A stretch of 46,583 bases of DNA, from positions 1 to 46,583 of the forward strand of contig JAFXIF010000055.1 of assembly GCA_017533325.1 (NCBI GenBank), written 5' to 3'. This document shows positions 6,836 to 16,449 of the stretch, piece after piece. A model generated the notes under the pieces. That model saw only the letters and a list, made by a program, of their open reading frames with translations, was not told the origin of the DNA and searched no databases. This DNA comes from Alphaproteobacteria bacterium (lineage in GTDB: Bacteria > Pseudomonadota > Alphaproteobacteria > CAAHEQ01 > UBA3637). Both the position numbers and the translations under genes were made by a program. How positions within the stretch are numbered: the stretch's first letter is position 1; every line of letters begins with the position of its first letter.

Positions 6836-9800
6836 TTAAGATTGAACGGCTTTGGCTAATCCCGCAATTTTGCTTAAAATCGCTTCGATACCTTTTAAGC
6901 GCTCTTCTTGATTACGCCAAGGACGAATAACGGTTAACTTTTGATCGGGTTTGATTTGAATGGTTCCCATTTGACTTGTTATATACTGAATCAACCCGGC
7001 CGGATTAGGGAAAATATTTTGATAAAAACTGATTGAGGCACCTTTAGGCCCAACGTCAAGCCGTTCAATATGGGCATGTTTAGCTAAAATTTTTAACTTA
7101 ACCGTATCAAAAAGATTGGCAACTTCTTTCGGATAAGGACCAAATCTGTCAATCAGCTCCGCTGTAAAAGAATCAATTTCATTTTCATCCGATATTTCTG
7201 AAATTCGTTGATAAAGCTCCATACGAACGGACAAATCATTCACATAAGTATCCGGAATTAATACCGAAAATCCCATTGAAATTTGCGGAGAAAAATCAGC
7301 ATCTTCCTTAAAATTTGCCATCTTATCGGCTTTTAAAGAGGAAATGGCCTCTTGAAGCATTTTTTGATAAAGCGCAATCCCGACTTCTTTTATATGACCG
7401 GATTGCTCATCTCCCAAAAGATTACCGGCCCCTCTGATATCCAAATCATGACTGGCTAAGGTAAACCCTGCTCCCAATGAATCCAAATTTTGCATCACAG
7501 TTAATCGTTTTTCAGCGGTTGGAGATAATTTTTTAAACGGCGGGGTAATCAAATAGGCATAGGCTCTTAATTTCCCACGGCCAACGCGCCCACGCATTTG
7601 ATATAAGGCAGATAAACCAAACATATCAGCCTTATGAATAATAATCGTGTTCACTAGAGGCATATCCAATCCGGATTCAACAATGCTTGTTGCCAATAAA
7701 ACATCATATTTATGTTGACTAAAATCAGACATAATTTTTTCAAGCTCTTTTGCCGGCATTTGTCCATGCGCTTTAACAACTTTTATATCCGGTAACAACT
7801 TTTTAAGCATCTCCTCAATTTCAGCCATATCAGAAATGCGCGGGCAAACATAAAAAGATTGTCCCCCCCTAAAATGTTCTCTTAAAATCGCCTCTTTAAT
7901 AATCACACCGTCAAAAGGCATCACAAAGGTTTTAACGGCTAACCTGTCAACCGGTGGCGTCGCAATCACCGAAAGCGAGCGCACACCAGATAACGAAAGT
8001 TGCAATGTTCTTGGAATCGGTGTTGCCGTTAAGGTTAAAACATGAACCCCTTTTTGAAGTTCCTTAAGCCGTTCTTTATGCGTCACCCCGAAATGTTGTT
8101 CTTCATCAACAATCACAAGCCCAAGATTTTTAAATTTAATTTGTTTTGATAAAACGGCATGTGTTCCGATAACAATATCAACAGTTCCTTTTTCAATTTC
8201 TTTATGAATAAGTTTTGCTTTTTGGCTCGTCACCAATCGAGAAAGAGCGGCAATACGAATGGGAAAGCCTTTAAAGCGTTTTTCAAATGTTGAGGCATGT
8301 TGCATGGCAAGAAGCGTTGTGGGAACAACAAGCGCCACTTGAAAACCGGCATAAGCGCATAAAAAAGCCGTTCGAAGAGCAATCTCCGTCTTGCCAAACC
8401 CAACATCTCCGCAAACCAAACGATCCATTGGTTTTCCAAGCGATAAATCTTGCTCAATTTCCTGAATGGTTTTCAGTTGGTCATCTGTTTCAACATAAGG
8501 AAATCTGGCGCAAAATTCCTGATATATTCCATGAGGCGCCAAAACTTTGTCTTTGGTTTCAAGCTCTCTTAACGATGCGGTTTGAATTAATTTTTCCGCC
8601 ATGGCAAACAAATCTTTTTTAACCTTATTTTTTCTGGTTATAAAACTTTGCGACCCTAAATGATCCAGCGCTTGATTTTGCGATCCGAATTTTGAAAGAA
8701 CCTCCAAATTTTCAACCGGAATAAAAAGTTTATCTCCTCCGTCATATAAAATTTCAAGGCAATCATGCACCGTTTCGTTTATTTTTAACGGAACCAATCC
8801 CAAAAAACGCCCAACGCCATGTTTTTGATGAACAACCAAATCATCTTTATTTAACGCACTGATATCCGCAATAAAATTCGCCGTTTTGGCTTTTTTGGGT
8901 TTTCTGATAATACGCTCACCCAAAATATCCGTTTCCGTTATTAAAACAAACTCTTTTGTTTCAAATCCCGTTTCAAACGGACTAATTAAAAGGGCCGGCG
9001 CTTTTTTTAAAGCTTCAGAAAAAGTTTCAGCCGAAAAAAGCTCAACCCCCTCTTCCCGAAGCAATCCTTTTAAGCGTTCCCCTGCCCCAAATGAAGAAGC
9101 CGTAAGGATCACCTTTTTTTCATTCTTTTGGATATAGGAAGCAACTTCTTTAAAAACTTCATTGGCATTTTGAAGGCGCACATCAACAAAACTTTTTCCT
9201 TTTATAGACGCCATATCTTCTTTCCCAGGCTCTTTAAACGGCGAAAAAGTATAAAATTCTTTATCATCCAGCAAGGATAAAAGATTTGAGACGGATAAAA
9301 ACATTTCTTCTATCGGCACGGGATTATATTTTTGAACTTCCTCTAAATAAGTTGAGGGTTGGGTTTCTTTTCTTGCTTCATAATATTCAAAAATTTGTTC
9401 TTCTTTTGCTTCCAATGACCGAAGCGTTTGAAAATCAAACGAAAAGCTGGCTTCTTCCAAATATGAAAAAAACGGAACCAATTCTTCATGAAAAAGAGGC
9501 AAAAAATGCTCTAAACCCGCGGTAAAAATTTTATTGGAAACCGCTTCATAAATATAATCTTCCGAGACATTAAAAAACAATGAGCGATACCTTGTTCGAA
9601 ACCGCTTCACGCTTTCTTCTTCAAAATCAAACTCAGCCATCGGCTTTAAAGAAACACTTTGAAGCGATTGAAGGGTGCGCTGGGTTAACTCATCAAAAGA
9701 TTTAATTTCATCCAACTCATCATCAAAAAAATCAAGCCGAACGGGATGCAAATTACCGGCCGGATAAATGTCAATCAATCCGCCTCTTAAAGCATATTCT

Positions 9801-10246
9801 CCTTGATTAACAACAGTATTTACCGCCTTATATCCATTTTTATGCAAAAAAGATTTTAACTTTTCAAAGGAGACAATATCCCCTTTTTCTAAATTAAAAA
9901 CAGCCCCTTTAAAATAAGAAGCAGGCGGCACTTTTTGCAATATGGCAGCCGGCGTTGTTAAAATAAGGGTTTTCCCCTGAAAATCATGATTTGCCAAACA
10001 ACAAAGCGTTTCAATACGCTCTCCTTCAATATCGCTTTTAGGAGAAACCCTGTCATAAGGAACAGTATCCCATTCCAAAAAGGTTAACACATTGATTGAA
10101 GGGTCAAGGCAAGAAAAAATTTCCTTTAAAAAAAAGAGCTGAACTTCATTAGAGGCCACATGACAATGAAGCTTATTTTTTTTCATAAGCTTTTGAATCA
10201 CAAACGGTTGATATCCTTCTTGAATGCCGCACAACTCTTTTTTCAT
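6836..10246 (-). CDS. mfd: Transcription-repair coupling factor Mfd
   Basis: 1136 residues, normal length. In order: UvrB-homology module (about 1-340), RNA-polymerase-interacting CarD-like domain around 460-550 (KDDLVVHQKHGVGRFLGLV), superfamily 2 translocase with Walker A GDVGFGKTEIA near 615 and DEEQHFGVTHKERL in motif II, TATPIPRTL in motif III, the RecG-like TRG region with QMRGRVGRG, and a C-terminal UvrA-binding clamp. It displaces RNA polymerase stalled at lesions and recruits UvrA. It lies 13 bases behind trkA on the same strand and is probably cotranscribed. Confidence 0.95.
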   Translation of the reverse strand: MKKELCGIQEGYQPFVIQKLMKKNKLHCHVASNEVQLFFLKEIFSCLDPSINVLTFLEWDTVPYDRVSPKSDIEGERIETLCCLANHDFQGKTLILTTPAAILQKVPPASYFKGAVFNLEKGDIVSFEKLKSFLHKNGYKAVNTVVNQGEYALRGGLIDIYPAGNLHPVRLDFFDDELDEIKSFDELTQRTLQSLQSVSLKPMAEFDFEEESVKRFRTRYRSLFFNVSEDYIYEAVSNKIFTAGLEHFLPLFHEELVPFFSYLEEASFSFDFQTLRSLEAKEEQIFEYYEARKETQPSTYLEEVQKYNPVPIEEMFLSVSNLLSLLDDKEFYTFSPFKEPGKEDMASIKGKSFVDVRLQNANEVFKEVASYIQKNEKKVILTASSFGAGERLKGLLREEGVELFSAETFSEALKKAPALLISPFETGFETKEFVLITETDILGERIIRKPKKAKTANFIADISALNKDDLVVHQKHGVGRFLGLVPLKINETVHDCLEILYDGGDKLFIPVENLEVLSKFGSQNQALDHLGSQSFITRKNKVKKDLFAMAEKLIQTASLRELETKDKVLAPHGIYQEFCARFPYVETDDQLKTIQEIEQDLSLGKPMDRLVCGDVGFGKTEIALRTAFLCAYAGFQVALVVPTTLLAMQHASTFEKRFKGFPIRIAALSRLVTSQKAKLIHKEIEKGTVDIVIGTHAVLSKQIKFKNLGLVIVDEEQHFGVTHKERLKELQKGVHVLTLTATPIPRTLQLSLSGVRSLSVIATPPVDRLAVKTFVMPFDGVIIKEAILREHFRGGQSFYVCPRISDMAEIEEMLKKLLPDIKVVKAHGQMPAKELEKIMSDFSQHKYDVLLATSIVESGLDMPLVNTIIIHKADMFGLSALYQMRGRVGRGKLRAYAYLITPPFKKLSPTAEKRLTVMQNLDSLGAGFTLASHDLDIRGAGNLLGDEQSGHIKEVGIALYQKMLQEAISSLKADKMANFKEDADFSPQISMGFSVLIPDTYVNDLSVRMELYQRISEISDENEIDSFTAELIDRFGPYPKEVANLFDTVKLKILAKHAHIERLDVGPKGASISFYQNIFPNPAGLIQYITSQMGTIQIKPDQKLTVIRPWRNQEERLKGIEAILSKIAGLAKAVQS

Positions 10247-10259
10247 TTAACACCCTTTA

Positions 10260-11627
10260 TTAAAAAAAGTTAAACCCGACGGTAAACAAACTTTCAGCAT
10301 CTTTAACGTGACCGCGTTCAACAAAAAGAATCACCCTGTCTTTACTTTCAATTTGAAAATCAGGGGCCGGCAATGTAAAAATTCCGTTTCGAACAATCCC
10401 AGCAATCATCACACCCGCCGGCACTTTCAACTTTCCAATCGGTTTATGCGTGATTTTTGCCGTTTCAATCGCTTCAACTTCCAAAATCTCGCCAACGCCT
10501 GAACTGATAAAATAATCGCCTTTGACCTTGCCTTTGCGAATATGTTGCAAAATGGAAGACACTAAAACGGCGTTCGGATCAATTGAAACATCAACCCCCA
10601 TTTCAAAAAGAAGATCATTATAAAGCTGATTATGAATAAGTGCGCAGGTTTTATCCATATTATTTCGCTTTGAAACCATGGAAAGCAAAACATTGCTTTC
10701 ATCTGATTGAGTGGTCGCAATCGCAATTTGATAATTTTTAAGATTTAAATCTTCAATCAAAGAGTCATCTAACCCATCGCCATGAATCACAACACTTGAA
10801 TTAAGGCGCTCAGCCAAATAACGAGCCCGATTTTCATCTTTTTCAACAATAGTGATATTTTTGCAAAAATGAGAAGATTCCATTAATTTTGCCAATTGAT
10901 ACCCCACTTTGCCACCCCCGAAAATCATCACACAATCCGGATCAATTTTTTGATAAGACAAGATATCCAAAAATTGTTGAAAATCACTTTCGGCCACAAC
11001 AAAATAAACATCATCTGAAGCCCGAACAAGAGCTTTTTCCAGCGATACAAGACGATGTCTTCTTTTAACGGCAATAACCTTTGCTCTAATATCCTTAAGC
11101 AACGTTTCAATTTCAGGAACTGTTTTTGAAAACATCAATGATGTTTTTTTGCACCTTAACCCGACGACACGTGCACATCCATCTGCCAAATTATAAAGAT
11201 CAACACCAGATGAAATGCTTAAATTATCAAGCACATGACGCGCCGTTTCTTCTTCCGGCGATAAGACAACATCTAAATTTTGACCAATTAAATAATCTTT
11301 ATATTTTTTAACTAAATATTCATGGGCGGAAATCCTGACAATACGTTGCGGAATCCTATAAATCGCATCTGCAACACCGCATGCCACAATATTTGTTTCA
11401 TCATTTCCGGTGACGGCCAAGAAAATATCCGCTTGGGCAGCCCCTGCTTTTTCCAAAACAGACGGTAAGGCCGAAGAGCCCTCTATCGTTTGGATGTCCA
11501 ATTGTTCACTTAAATTGCCTAAATGATCAATATTATTATCAATCAAAACAATATCATGATTTTCGGCTCTTAAATACTTTGCCAATCCGACCCCGACTTG
11601 ACCGGCCCCCGCAATGATGATTCTCAT
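10260..11627 (-). CDS. trkA: Trk system potassium uptake regulatory protein TrkA
   Basis: 455 residues with two tandem RCK units. The first Rossmann fold begins MRIIIAGAGQVGVGLAKYL and the second VMIFGGGKVGYQLAKLME near residue 230; each is followed by an RCK_C ligand-binding domain. It is the cytoplasmic NAD(H)-binding gate of the TrkH/G potassium channel; no TrkH is in the window. Its ATG overlaps the dusB stop by 4 bases, showing translational coupling. In many alphaproteobacteria ntrBC and ntrYX separate nifR3 (dusB) from trkA; here they are absent. Confidence 0.93.
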   Translation of the reverse strand: MRIIIAGAGQVGVGLAKYLRAENHDIVLIDNNIDHLGNLSEQLDIQTIEGSSALPSVLEKAGAAQADIFLAVTGNDETNIVACGVADAIYRIPQRIVRISAHEYLVKKYKDYLIGQNLDVVLSPEEETARHVLDNLSISSGVDLYNLADGCARVVGLRCKKTSLMFSKTVPEIETLLKDIRAKVIAVKRRHRLVSLEKALVRASDDVYFVVAESDFQQFLDILSYQKIDPDCVMIFGGGKVGYQLAKLMESSHFCKNITIVEKDENRARYLAERLNSSVVIHGDGLDDSLIEDLNLKNYQIAIATTQSDESNVLLSMVSKRNNMDKTCALIHNQLYNDLLFEMGVDVSIDPNAVLVSSILQHIRKGKVKGDYFISSGVGEILEVEAIETAKITHKPIGKLKVPAGVMIAGIVRNGIFTLPAPDFQIESKDRVILFVERGHVKDAESLFTVGFNFF

Positions 11628-12565
11628 ATCGTCTCCTTTTTTTGATAACTAATTCTTTTATTAAAAAAATCTTTAATAATTTTTTGAACTTTGTCAACCT
11701 CTTTTTCCGCATATACCTGATTGCAAAAATCAGCTTTCCCCTCAAATCCGGATGCATACCAGGCCAAATGTTTTCTGGCCACCATTAAGCCATGCAATCC
11801 ATAATAAGAAAGCATTAAATCCAAGTGTTCCAAAACAAGCTCAGAAAGCATAAAAGAGGGAAATGGCGTGTCATCTATTTCATTTAAAAGCCATGGTTTT
11901 CCGAGCAACCCTCTTCCCACCATTAACCCATCTGCCTTGGTTTTTGCTAAAACACTTATTGCAGACGATTTATCAACAATGTCCCCATTGGCAATAACAG
12001 GAATTTTGAGCTGTTCTTTTACCTTGCGGATTAAATCATAATTTACAGCGCCCCCATACCCTTGCGTTTTTGTTCTTCCATGAACGGTGACTCTGTCCGC
12101 TCCGGCTGTTTCAAGTGCTAAAGCAAAGTCAACAACATTTAAACTTGTTTCATCCCAGCCGGTTCTTGTTTTAACCGAAACGGGAATGTCAACTGCCTTT
12201 TTCACCGCCTCAACCAATCGACAAGCCGTTGCCGTATCTTTCATTAAAGAAGCCCCCGATCCGTTTGTTATTAACTTTTTAACCGGACAGCCCATGTTGA
12301 TATCAATTCCTTTTGCTCCATAAAAATAAGCTTCTTTAGCGGCAGAAACCATATATTTTTCTTCAATCCCGACCAGCTGAACAATCAAATTTTTTTCATC
12401 CGAAATTTGAAGCATTTTTCTTGTTTGCGGATGATTAAAAAAAAGCGTTGCAATACCGATCATTTCCGTATAAATCGGTTGATTGGTAAACTTTCTTAAA
12501 ATAAGGCGAAACGGTTTATCCGTAATACCGGCCATCGGCGCTGAATAAATGATGGGTTTTTGCAT
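11624..12565 (-). CDS. dusB: tRNA-dihydrouridine synthase DusB (NifR3 family)
   Basis: 313 residues. An FMN-binding TIM barrel starts YSAPMAGITDKPFR; the catalytic Cys is in DINMGCPVKKLITNGSGASLMKD, followed by VSVKTRTGWD, TVHGRTKTQGYGG and the FMN phosphate-binding ANGDI and GLMVGRGLLGKPW segments. It reduces uridine to dihydrouridine in the tRNA D-loop using NADPH. It overlaps trkA by 4 bases. The Sel1 protein gene ends 3 bases upstream, so all are read as one minus-strand unit. DusA is less likely because the NGSGASLMKD region and the nifR3-trkA context point to DusB. Confidence 0.9.
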   Translation of the reverse strand: MQKPIIYSAPMAGITDKPFRLILRKFTNQPIYTEMIGIATLFFNHPQTRKMLQISDEKNLIVQLVGIEEKYMVSAAKEAYFYGAKGIDINMGCPVKKLITNGSGASLMKDTATACRLVEAVKKAVDIPVSVKTRTGWDETSLNVVDFALALETAGADRVTVHGRTKTQGYGGAVNYDLIRKVKEQLKIPVIANGDIVDKSSAISVLAKTKADGLMVGRGLLGKPWLLNEIDDTPFPSFMLSELVLEHLDLMLSYYGLHGLMVARKHLAWYASGFEGKADFCNQVYAEKEVDKVQKIIKDFFNKRISYQKKETI

Positions 12566-12568
12566 GGT

Positions 12569-13258
12569 TTAAAACTCCTCATTCGCGCTCAAATCATAAG
12601 AGCCTTCTTTTTCTATTATCTTATCTTTATGAATTTTTTGGGATAACCTTATTAAATCAGGAGAGCGCATTTCTAAATTCTTTTCATGCGGGAACATTTG
12701 CTTTAAGGCAGATTCCATATATTGATAAGCTTTTTCATATTCCCCGTTTTTTTCATATAACTCAGCCACTTTCATTTGCGCCGGGGCATACTCTTGTTTG
12801 ACGGCCTTTAAATAGTAATAAAGCGCTTTTTCTTCATCTTTTTGAACCCATTTTTCCTCAAGATAAATGCGCCCGACTTTCATGGCTGCTTCCAAATGTC
12901 CGTTTTCTGCCGCCTTTTTATAAAACGCCAACGCTTTTTTTAAATTAACAGCCGTATATTGACCCGTTTCATAGGCTTTTGCAATGATATATTGACTATC
13001 TTTATCCCCATAATCGGCAAATTTAGCATGAAAAGCCAAATCCCAATAGGCTTCTTCTTGGTCAATCGCCTCTTTTGAATTTTTTTGAGTATATTCATGA
13101 ATAGATTGTCTGTTTTTCGCCTGTTCCTCATTATATTCTTTAATTTCATTCATCTTAGAAATAATTTCATCACTAAAAGAACGAGTCCAACCTCCATGAG
13201 GGGTTAAGAATACGAAAAAACAAATACCAAAGAGATAAAAAAGTTTATTTTTAATCAT
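12569..13258 (-). CDS. Secreted Sel1/TPR-repeat protein
   Basis: 229 residues from Met at 13258. The chosen start gives a signal peptide (MIKNKLFYLFGICFFVFLTP then GGWTRS); a longer frame to 13330 would overlap the ribosome site of divergent trmFO and hide the signal, so it is rejected. Residues about 80-190 hold three Sel1-like helical pairs (for example AKAYETGQYTAVNLKKALAFYKKAAENG), each with the alternating small and aromatic residues of the family. Sel1 proteins act as scaffolds in envelope processes or host interaction. It is first in a probable dusB-trkA-mfd transcript. Confidence 0.75.
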   Translation of the reverse strand: MIKNKLFYLFGICFFVFLTPHGGWTRSFSDEIISKMNEIKEYNEEQAKNRQSIHEYTQKNSKEAIDQEEAYWDLAFHAKFADYGDKDSQYIIAKAYETGQYTAVNLKKALAFYKKAAENGHLEAAMKVGRIYLEEKWVQKDEEKALYYYLKAVKQEYAPAQMKVAELYEKNGEYEKAYQYMESALKQMFPHEKNLEMRSPDLIRLSQKIHKDKIIEKEGSYDLSANEEF

Positions 13259-13333
13259 TTTTATGCTATAAATATGGCTAATTAAATTTATTTTAAATAA
13301 GATACCATAAAAGATAAAAAAAGGAAACAAAAA

Positions 13334-14656
13334 ATGAGCAAAAAAGTTTTAATTATCGGTGGCGGTTTGGCAGGCTCAGAGGCAGCCTGGCAATTATTAA
13401 AAAGAGGCATTCAAGTTCACATGATTGAAATGCGCCCCTCAAAAACAACACCGGCCCATAAAACAAATCTTTTCGGCGAACTTGTTTGCTCCAATTCATT
13501 AAGAAGTGATGACCATGAAATCAATGCGGTTGGGTTAATGCATGAAGAAATGAGGTGCATGGGCTCATTAATCATGGAAGCTGCCGATGCGACAAAAGTG
13601 CCGGCCGGAGCTGCTTTAGCGGTTAACAGAGCGGAATTTGCCTCCTATATCACTCAAAAACTTAAAAGTCATCCCTTATTTTCTTATGAAGAAAAAGAGG
13701 CTTGCTTTCCAAATACAGATGAACCTGTTATTTTGGCAACAGGACCCTTGACTTCAGAGAATATGGCAAAAGAATTAATGAAAATCACCAAAAGCGATTC
13801 TTTGCACTTTTTTGACGCCATTGCACCAATTGTTTATACGGACAGTATTGACATGTCAAAAGCTTGGTATCAATCTCGTTATGATAAAGGGGACGGTCAG
13901 GATTATTTAAACTGCGCTCTTTCAAAAGAAGAATATAATGCCTTTATTGATGCACTTTTAGCCGGCGAAAAAGTTGCCTTTAAAGACTTTGAAAAAAACA
14001 CACCTTATTTTGAGGGATGTTTGCCGGTTGAAGTGATGGCTGAACGCGGAAGGCAAACACTTTTATTCGGACCGATGAAACCTGTCGGGCTTCGAAATCC
14101 AAATGAAGACGGGCGCCGTCCGTTTGCTGTTGTTCAACTTCGAAAAGAAAACAAGCAAGGAACGTTGATGAATCTGGTCGGCTTTCAAACAAAACTAACT
14201 TATGGCGCACAAAAGGAAGTTTTTTCTCTTATCCCGGCGCTTAAAAATGCTGTTTTTGCAAGATTAGGCGGGATTCATCGAAACACCTTTGTTTGCGGGC
14301 CAAAAGTTTTAAACGAATATTTAGGGTTAAAAGAAAAACCAAACATTAAGCTGGCCGGACAATTAAGCGGTTGTGAAGGATATATTGAAAGTGCTGCCAT
14401 GGGGTTATTAGCAGGTCTTTTCACGGCGAATGAGAATTGTTTATTACCGCCGAAAGAAACGGCGCTGGGGGCTATGTTATGTCATATTACAAAAGAAGCC
14501 GAAGAAAGCACTTTTCAACCAATGAACATCAATTTCGGTCTTTTCCCCGAAATTGAAACCCCTCAAGGGAAAAAGAAACTCAAAGGACAGGACAGAAAAA
14601 AAGCTTATACCGAACGTGCTAAAAAAGCTTTAAAAGAATGGATGGAAACGCTTTAA
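13334..14656 (+). CDS. trmFO: Folate-dependent tRNA (uracil-54-C5)-methyltransferase TrmFO
   Basis: 440 residues, full length. The FAD Rossmann motif IIGGGLAGSEAAW is at the N-terminus, followed by the family stretches EMRPSKTTPAHKT, LVCSNSLRSDD and the nucleophile-region GCLPVEVMAERG, GPMKPVGL and GQLSGCEGYIESAAMG. It methylates U54 in the T-loop using 5,10-methylenetetrahydrofolate and FADH2. An AAAGGAAAC ribosome site precedes the ATG. It ends 2 bases from the convergent TPR-methyltransferase gene. The enzyme is found in Gram-positives and in alpha- and deltaproteobacteria, which helps place the organism. Confidence 0.95.
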   Translation: MSKKVLIIGGGLAGSEAAWQLLKRGIQVHMIEMRPSKTTPAHKTNLFGELVCSNSLRSDDHEINAVGLMHEEMRCMGSLIMEAADATKVPAGAALAVNRAEFASYITQKLKSHPLFSYEEKEACFPNTDEPVILATGPLTSENMAKELMKITKSDSLHFFDAIAPIVYTDSIDMSKAWYQSRYDKGDGQDYLNCALSKEEYNAFIDALLAGEKVAFKDFEKNTPYFEGCLPVEVMAERGRQTLLFGPMKPVGLRNPNEDGRRPFAVVQLRKENKQGTLMNLVGFQTKLTYGAQKEVFSLIPALKNAVFARLGGIHRNTFVCGPKVLNEYLGLKEKPNIKLAGQLSGCEGYIESAAMGLLAGLFTANENCLLPPKETALGAMLCHITKEAEESTFQPMNINFGLFPEIETPQGKKKLKGQDRKKAYTERAKKALKEWMETL

Positions 14657-14658
14657 AG

Positions 14659-16440
14659 TTATTTAGAAACAACAAAAAGCATTCCCTTGGCAAAAGAAGT
14701 TCCTTCTTTTCTCATTAAGAATTCTTTTTGCACCTCAATTTTAAAGTTTTGTTTTAAAAGAAGATCTTTTAAAGGTGCGGTGGGATAAACCATGCGCCCC
14801 GAAGGTTGAAGCTCTCCTTCTTTTAATAAGTCATTCGTTTCAAACGTAAAGGCAAAAATCCCCTTCTCTTCCAGCTTGGCATACACCGCTTTAAACAACT
14901 GGTCCACTTGTGGCAAATAGCCAATAACATCCGAAGCAACAATGAGGGAATATTCTTTTTTATCCTCTTGAAGGAAGGAAGAAATATCTTGATGAACCAA
15001 ACGGGTGTATTTAAAGGTTTTGTCAGCTTCCACAAGCATATTTTTTGAAATATCAACCCCTGTTAGAGAATCATATTCTTGCTCAAATTTTAAAGCAAAA
15101 GTTCCCGTTCCGCAAGCAGCATCTAAGACATGGTTCCATTTTCGCCGTGGCAAAGCGTTAAGGATTTCCGCCAATGACTTGGATTCAAGCTTTTCCATCA
15201 CCTTATCATAAGAAGAGGCAAAAGAATCATAAAGCGCTTCGCTATATTTTTGCGCCAATGCTTCATCAACTTTTTTACCCGTTAAGGCTTTTTGAGTGTA
15301 AAGCGCAACAACATTATCCGGAAAATTTTTCACCCAACCTTCAATAAAAGTCAAGGCTTGTTTCTTTTCTTTTTTACCCGTTTGCGCCAACAAGGACAAA
15401 ACCTGAGCAATGCGAAATTCAATATCAGGCAACGTGTTATCCAAAACAAGTAAGTTAAAATAAAGACCGGCCGCTTCACTATATTCCCCGGATTCTTCTA
15501 AAATAACGGCTAAATTATAAAGTGAAGAAATATGCTTCGGATTGATTAAGATGGCGCTTCTGAAATGTTCCAAACATTCGCCGACACGTCCTTGTTTATG
15601 AAGAACAAGCGCCAAATTATGATGCGCATTTAAAAACGATGAATCAATACCGATTGCTCTTTTATAAGCATCTTCAGCTTTATTGAGCTTTCCCTCTTTA
15701 AAATAAAGATTACCCATGTTAGCATAGGCATCTGCATAATAAGAATTTAAACGAATAGCGTCTTCATAACTTAAAAAAGCGGCTGAATAAGTTTTCATAG
15801 CCTCATAAATCAACCCTTCTTCATTATAAAAGGCGGCTGTTTCTTCAAGTGCCAAAGCTTCTTTAATATAAGAAAGGGCTTGGTTATTTTTCTTTAACAA
15901 TCTTGATGTTTGCGCCAGTTGATATAAAAGTTCAGCGCTTTTTCCAAACGAAAGAGCTTTTTGCAAAACACTTAAAGCTTCATCAAAATTTTCTTCACGC
16001 CTTAAAAGAAGCGCCAATCCGATATAAGCCGTTAAAACAGACTCGTTTAAACTTAACGCTTTATCAAAGGCGCTTTTAGCAAAATCAACCAACCCTTTTT
16101 GAAGGTAAATAAATCCGATTTGCGAAAGAACAAAAGCATCCTCTTTAAACTCTTCATAAAACGAAAGTGCTTCATCCAAACGCCCTTGTTTTTCAAGCAC
16201 AAAACCCAAGCTTAATTTATACTGTTTATTTTCAGGATAAAGATGAACGGCTTGATATAAAAGTTTTTCTGCCGGTTCGAAGGCATTTTTTTTACCGGCA
16301 ATTAAACCCAAAAGATAAAGCCCGTCTCCTGAAGAAGGCATCAAAGTTAAAACAGAACGCGCCAAATCTTCCGCTTCATCAAAATCTTTATTATTATATG
16401 CTAAAAAAGCTTCGTCTAAAAGTCTGTCCGCCTCAGTCAT
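14659..16440 (-). CDS. TPR-repeat protein fused to a SAM-dependent methyltransferase
   Basis: 593 residues. Residues about 5-375 are tandem tetratricopeptide repeats (roughly ten; for example ADAYANMGNLYFKEGKLNKAEDAYKRAI). The C-terminal 190 residues form a class I methyltransferase with the SAM motif LDAACGTGTFAL, an acidic ribose-binding Asp in LTGVDISKNML and a motif IV-like LIVASDVIGYLPQ. It belongs to a common alphaproteobacterial fusion family; the substrate is unknown but the TPR array implies a protein target. It lies 9 bases behind rodA and is the last gene of the rod-shape operon, which suggests an envelope-related role. No signal peptide. Confidence 0.85.
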   Translation of the reverse strand: MTEADRLLDEAFLAYNNKDFDEAEDLARSVLTLMPSSGDGLYLLGLIAGKKNAFEPAEKLLYQAVHLYPENKQYKLSLGFVLEKQGRLDEALSFYEEFKEDAFVLSQIGFIYLQKGLVDFAKSAFDKALSLNESVLTAYIGLALLLRREENFDEALSVLQKALSFGKSAELLYQLAQTSRLLKKNNQALSYIKEALALEETAAFYNEEGLIYEAMKTYSAAFLSYEDAIRLNSYYADAYANMGNLYFKEGKLNKAEDAYKRAIGIDSSFLNAHHNLALVLHKQGRVGECLEHFRSAILINPKHISSLYNLAVILEESGEYSEAAGLYFNLLVLDNTLPDIEFRIAQVLSLLAQTGKKEKKQALTFIEGWVKNFPDNVVALYTQKALTGKKVDEALAQKYSEALYDSFASSYDKVMEKLESKSLAEILNALPRRKWNHVLDAACGTGTFALKFEQEYDSLTGVDISKNMLVEADKTFKYTRLVHQDISSFLQEDKKEYSLIVASDVIGYLPQVDQLFKAVYAKLEEKGIFAFTFETNDLLKEGELQPSGRMVYPTAPLKDLLLKQNFKIEVQKEFLMRKEGTSFAKGMLFVVSK

Positions 16441-16449
16441 CTTATCTCC

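Noticed and set aside
13259..13330. Longer start for the Sel1-repeat protein
   Set aside because: Would overlap the trmFO ribosome site on the other strand and bury the signal peptide 24 residues in.
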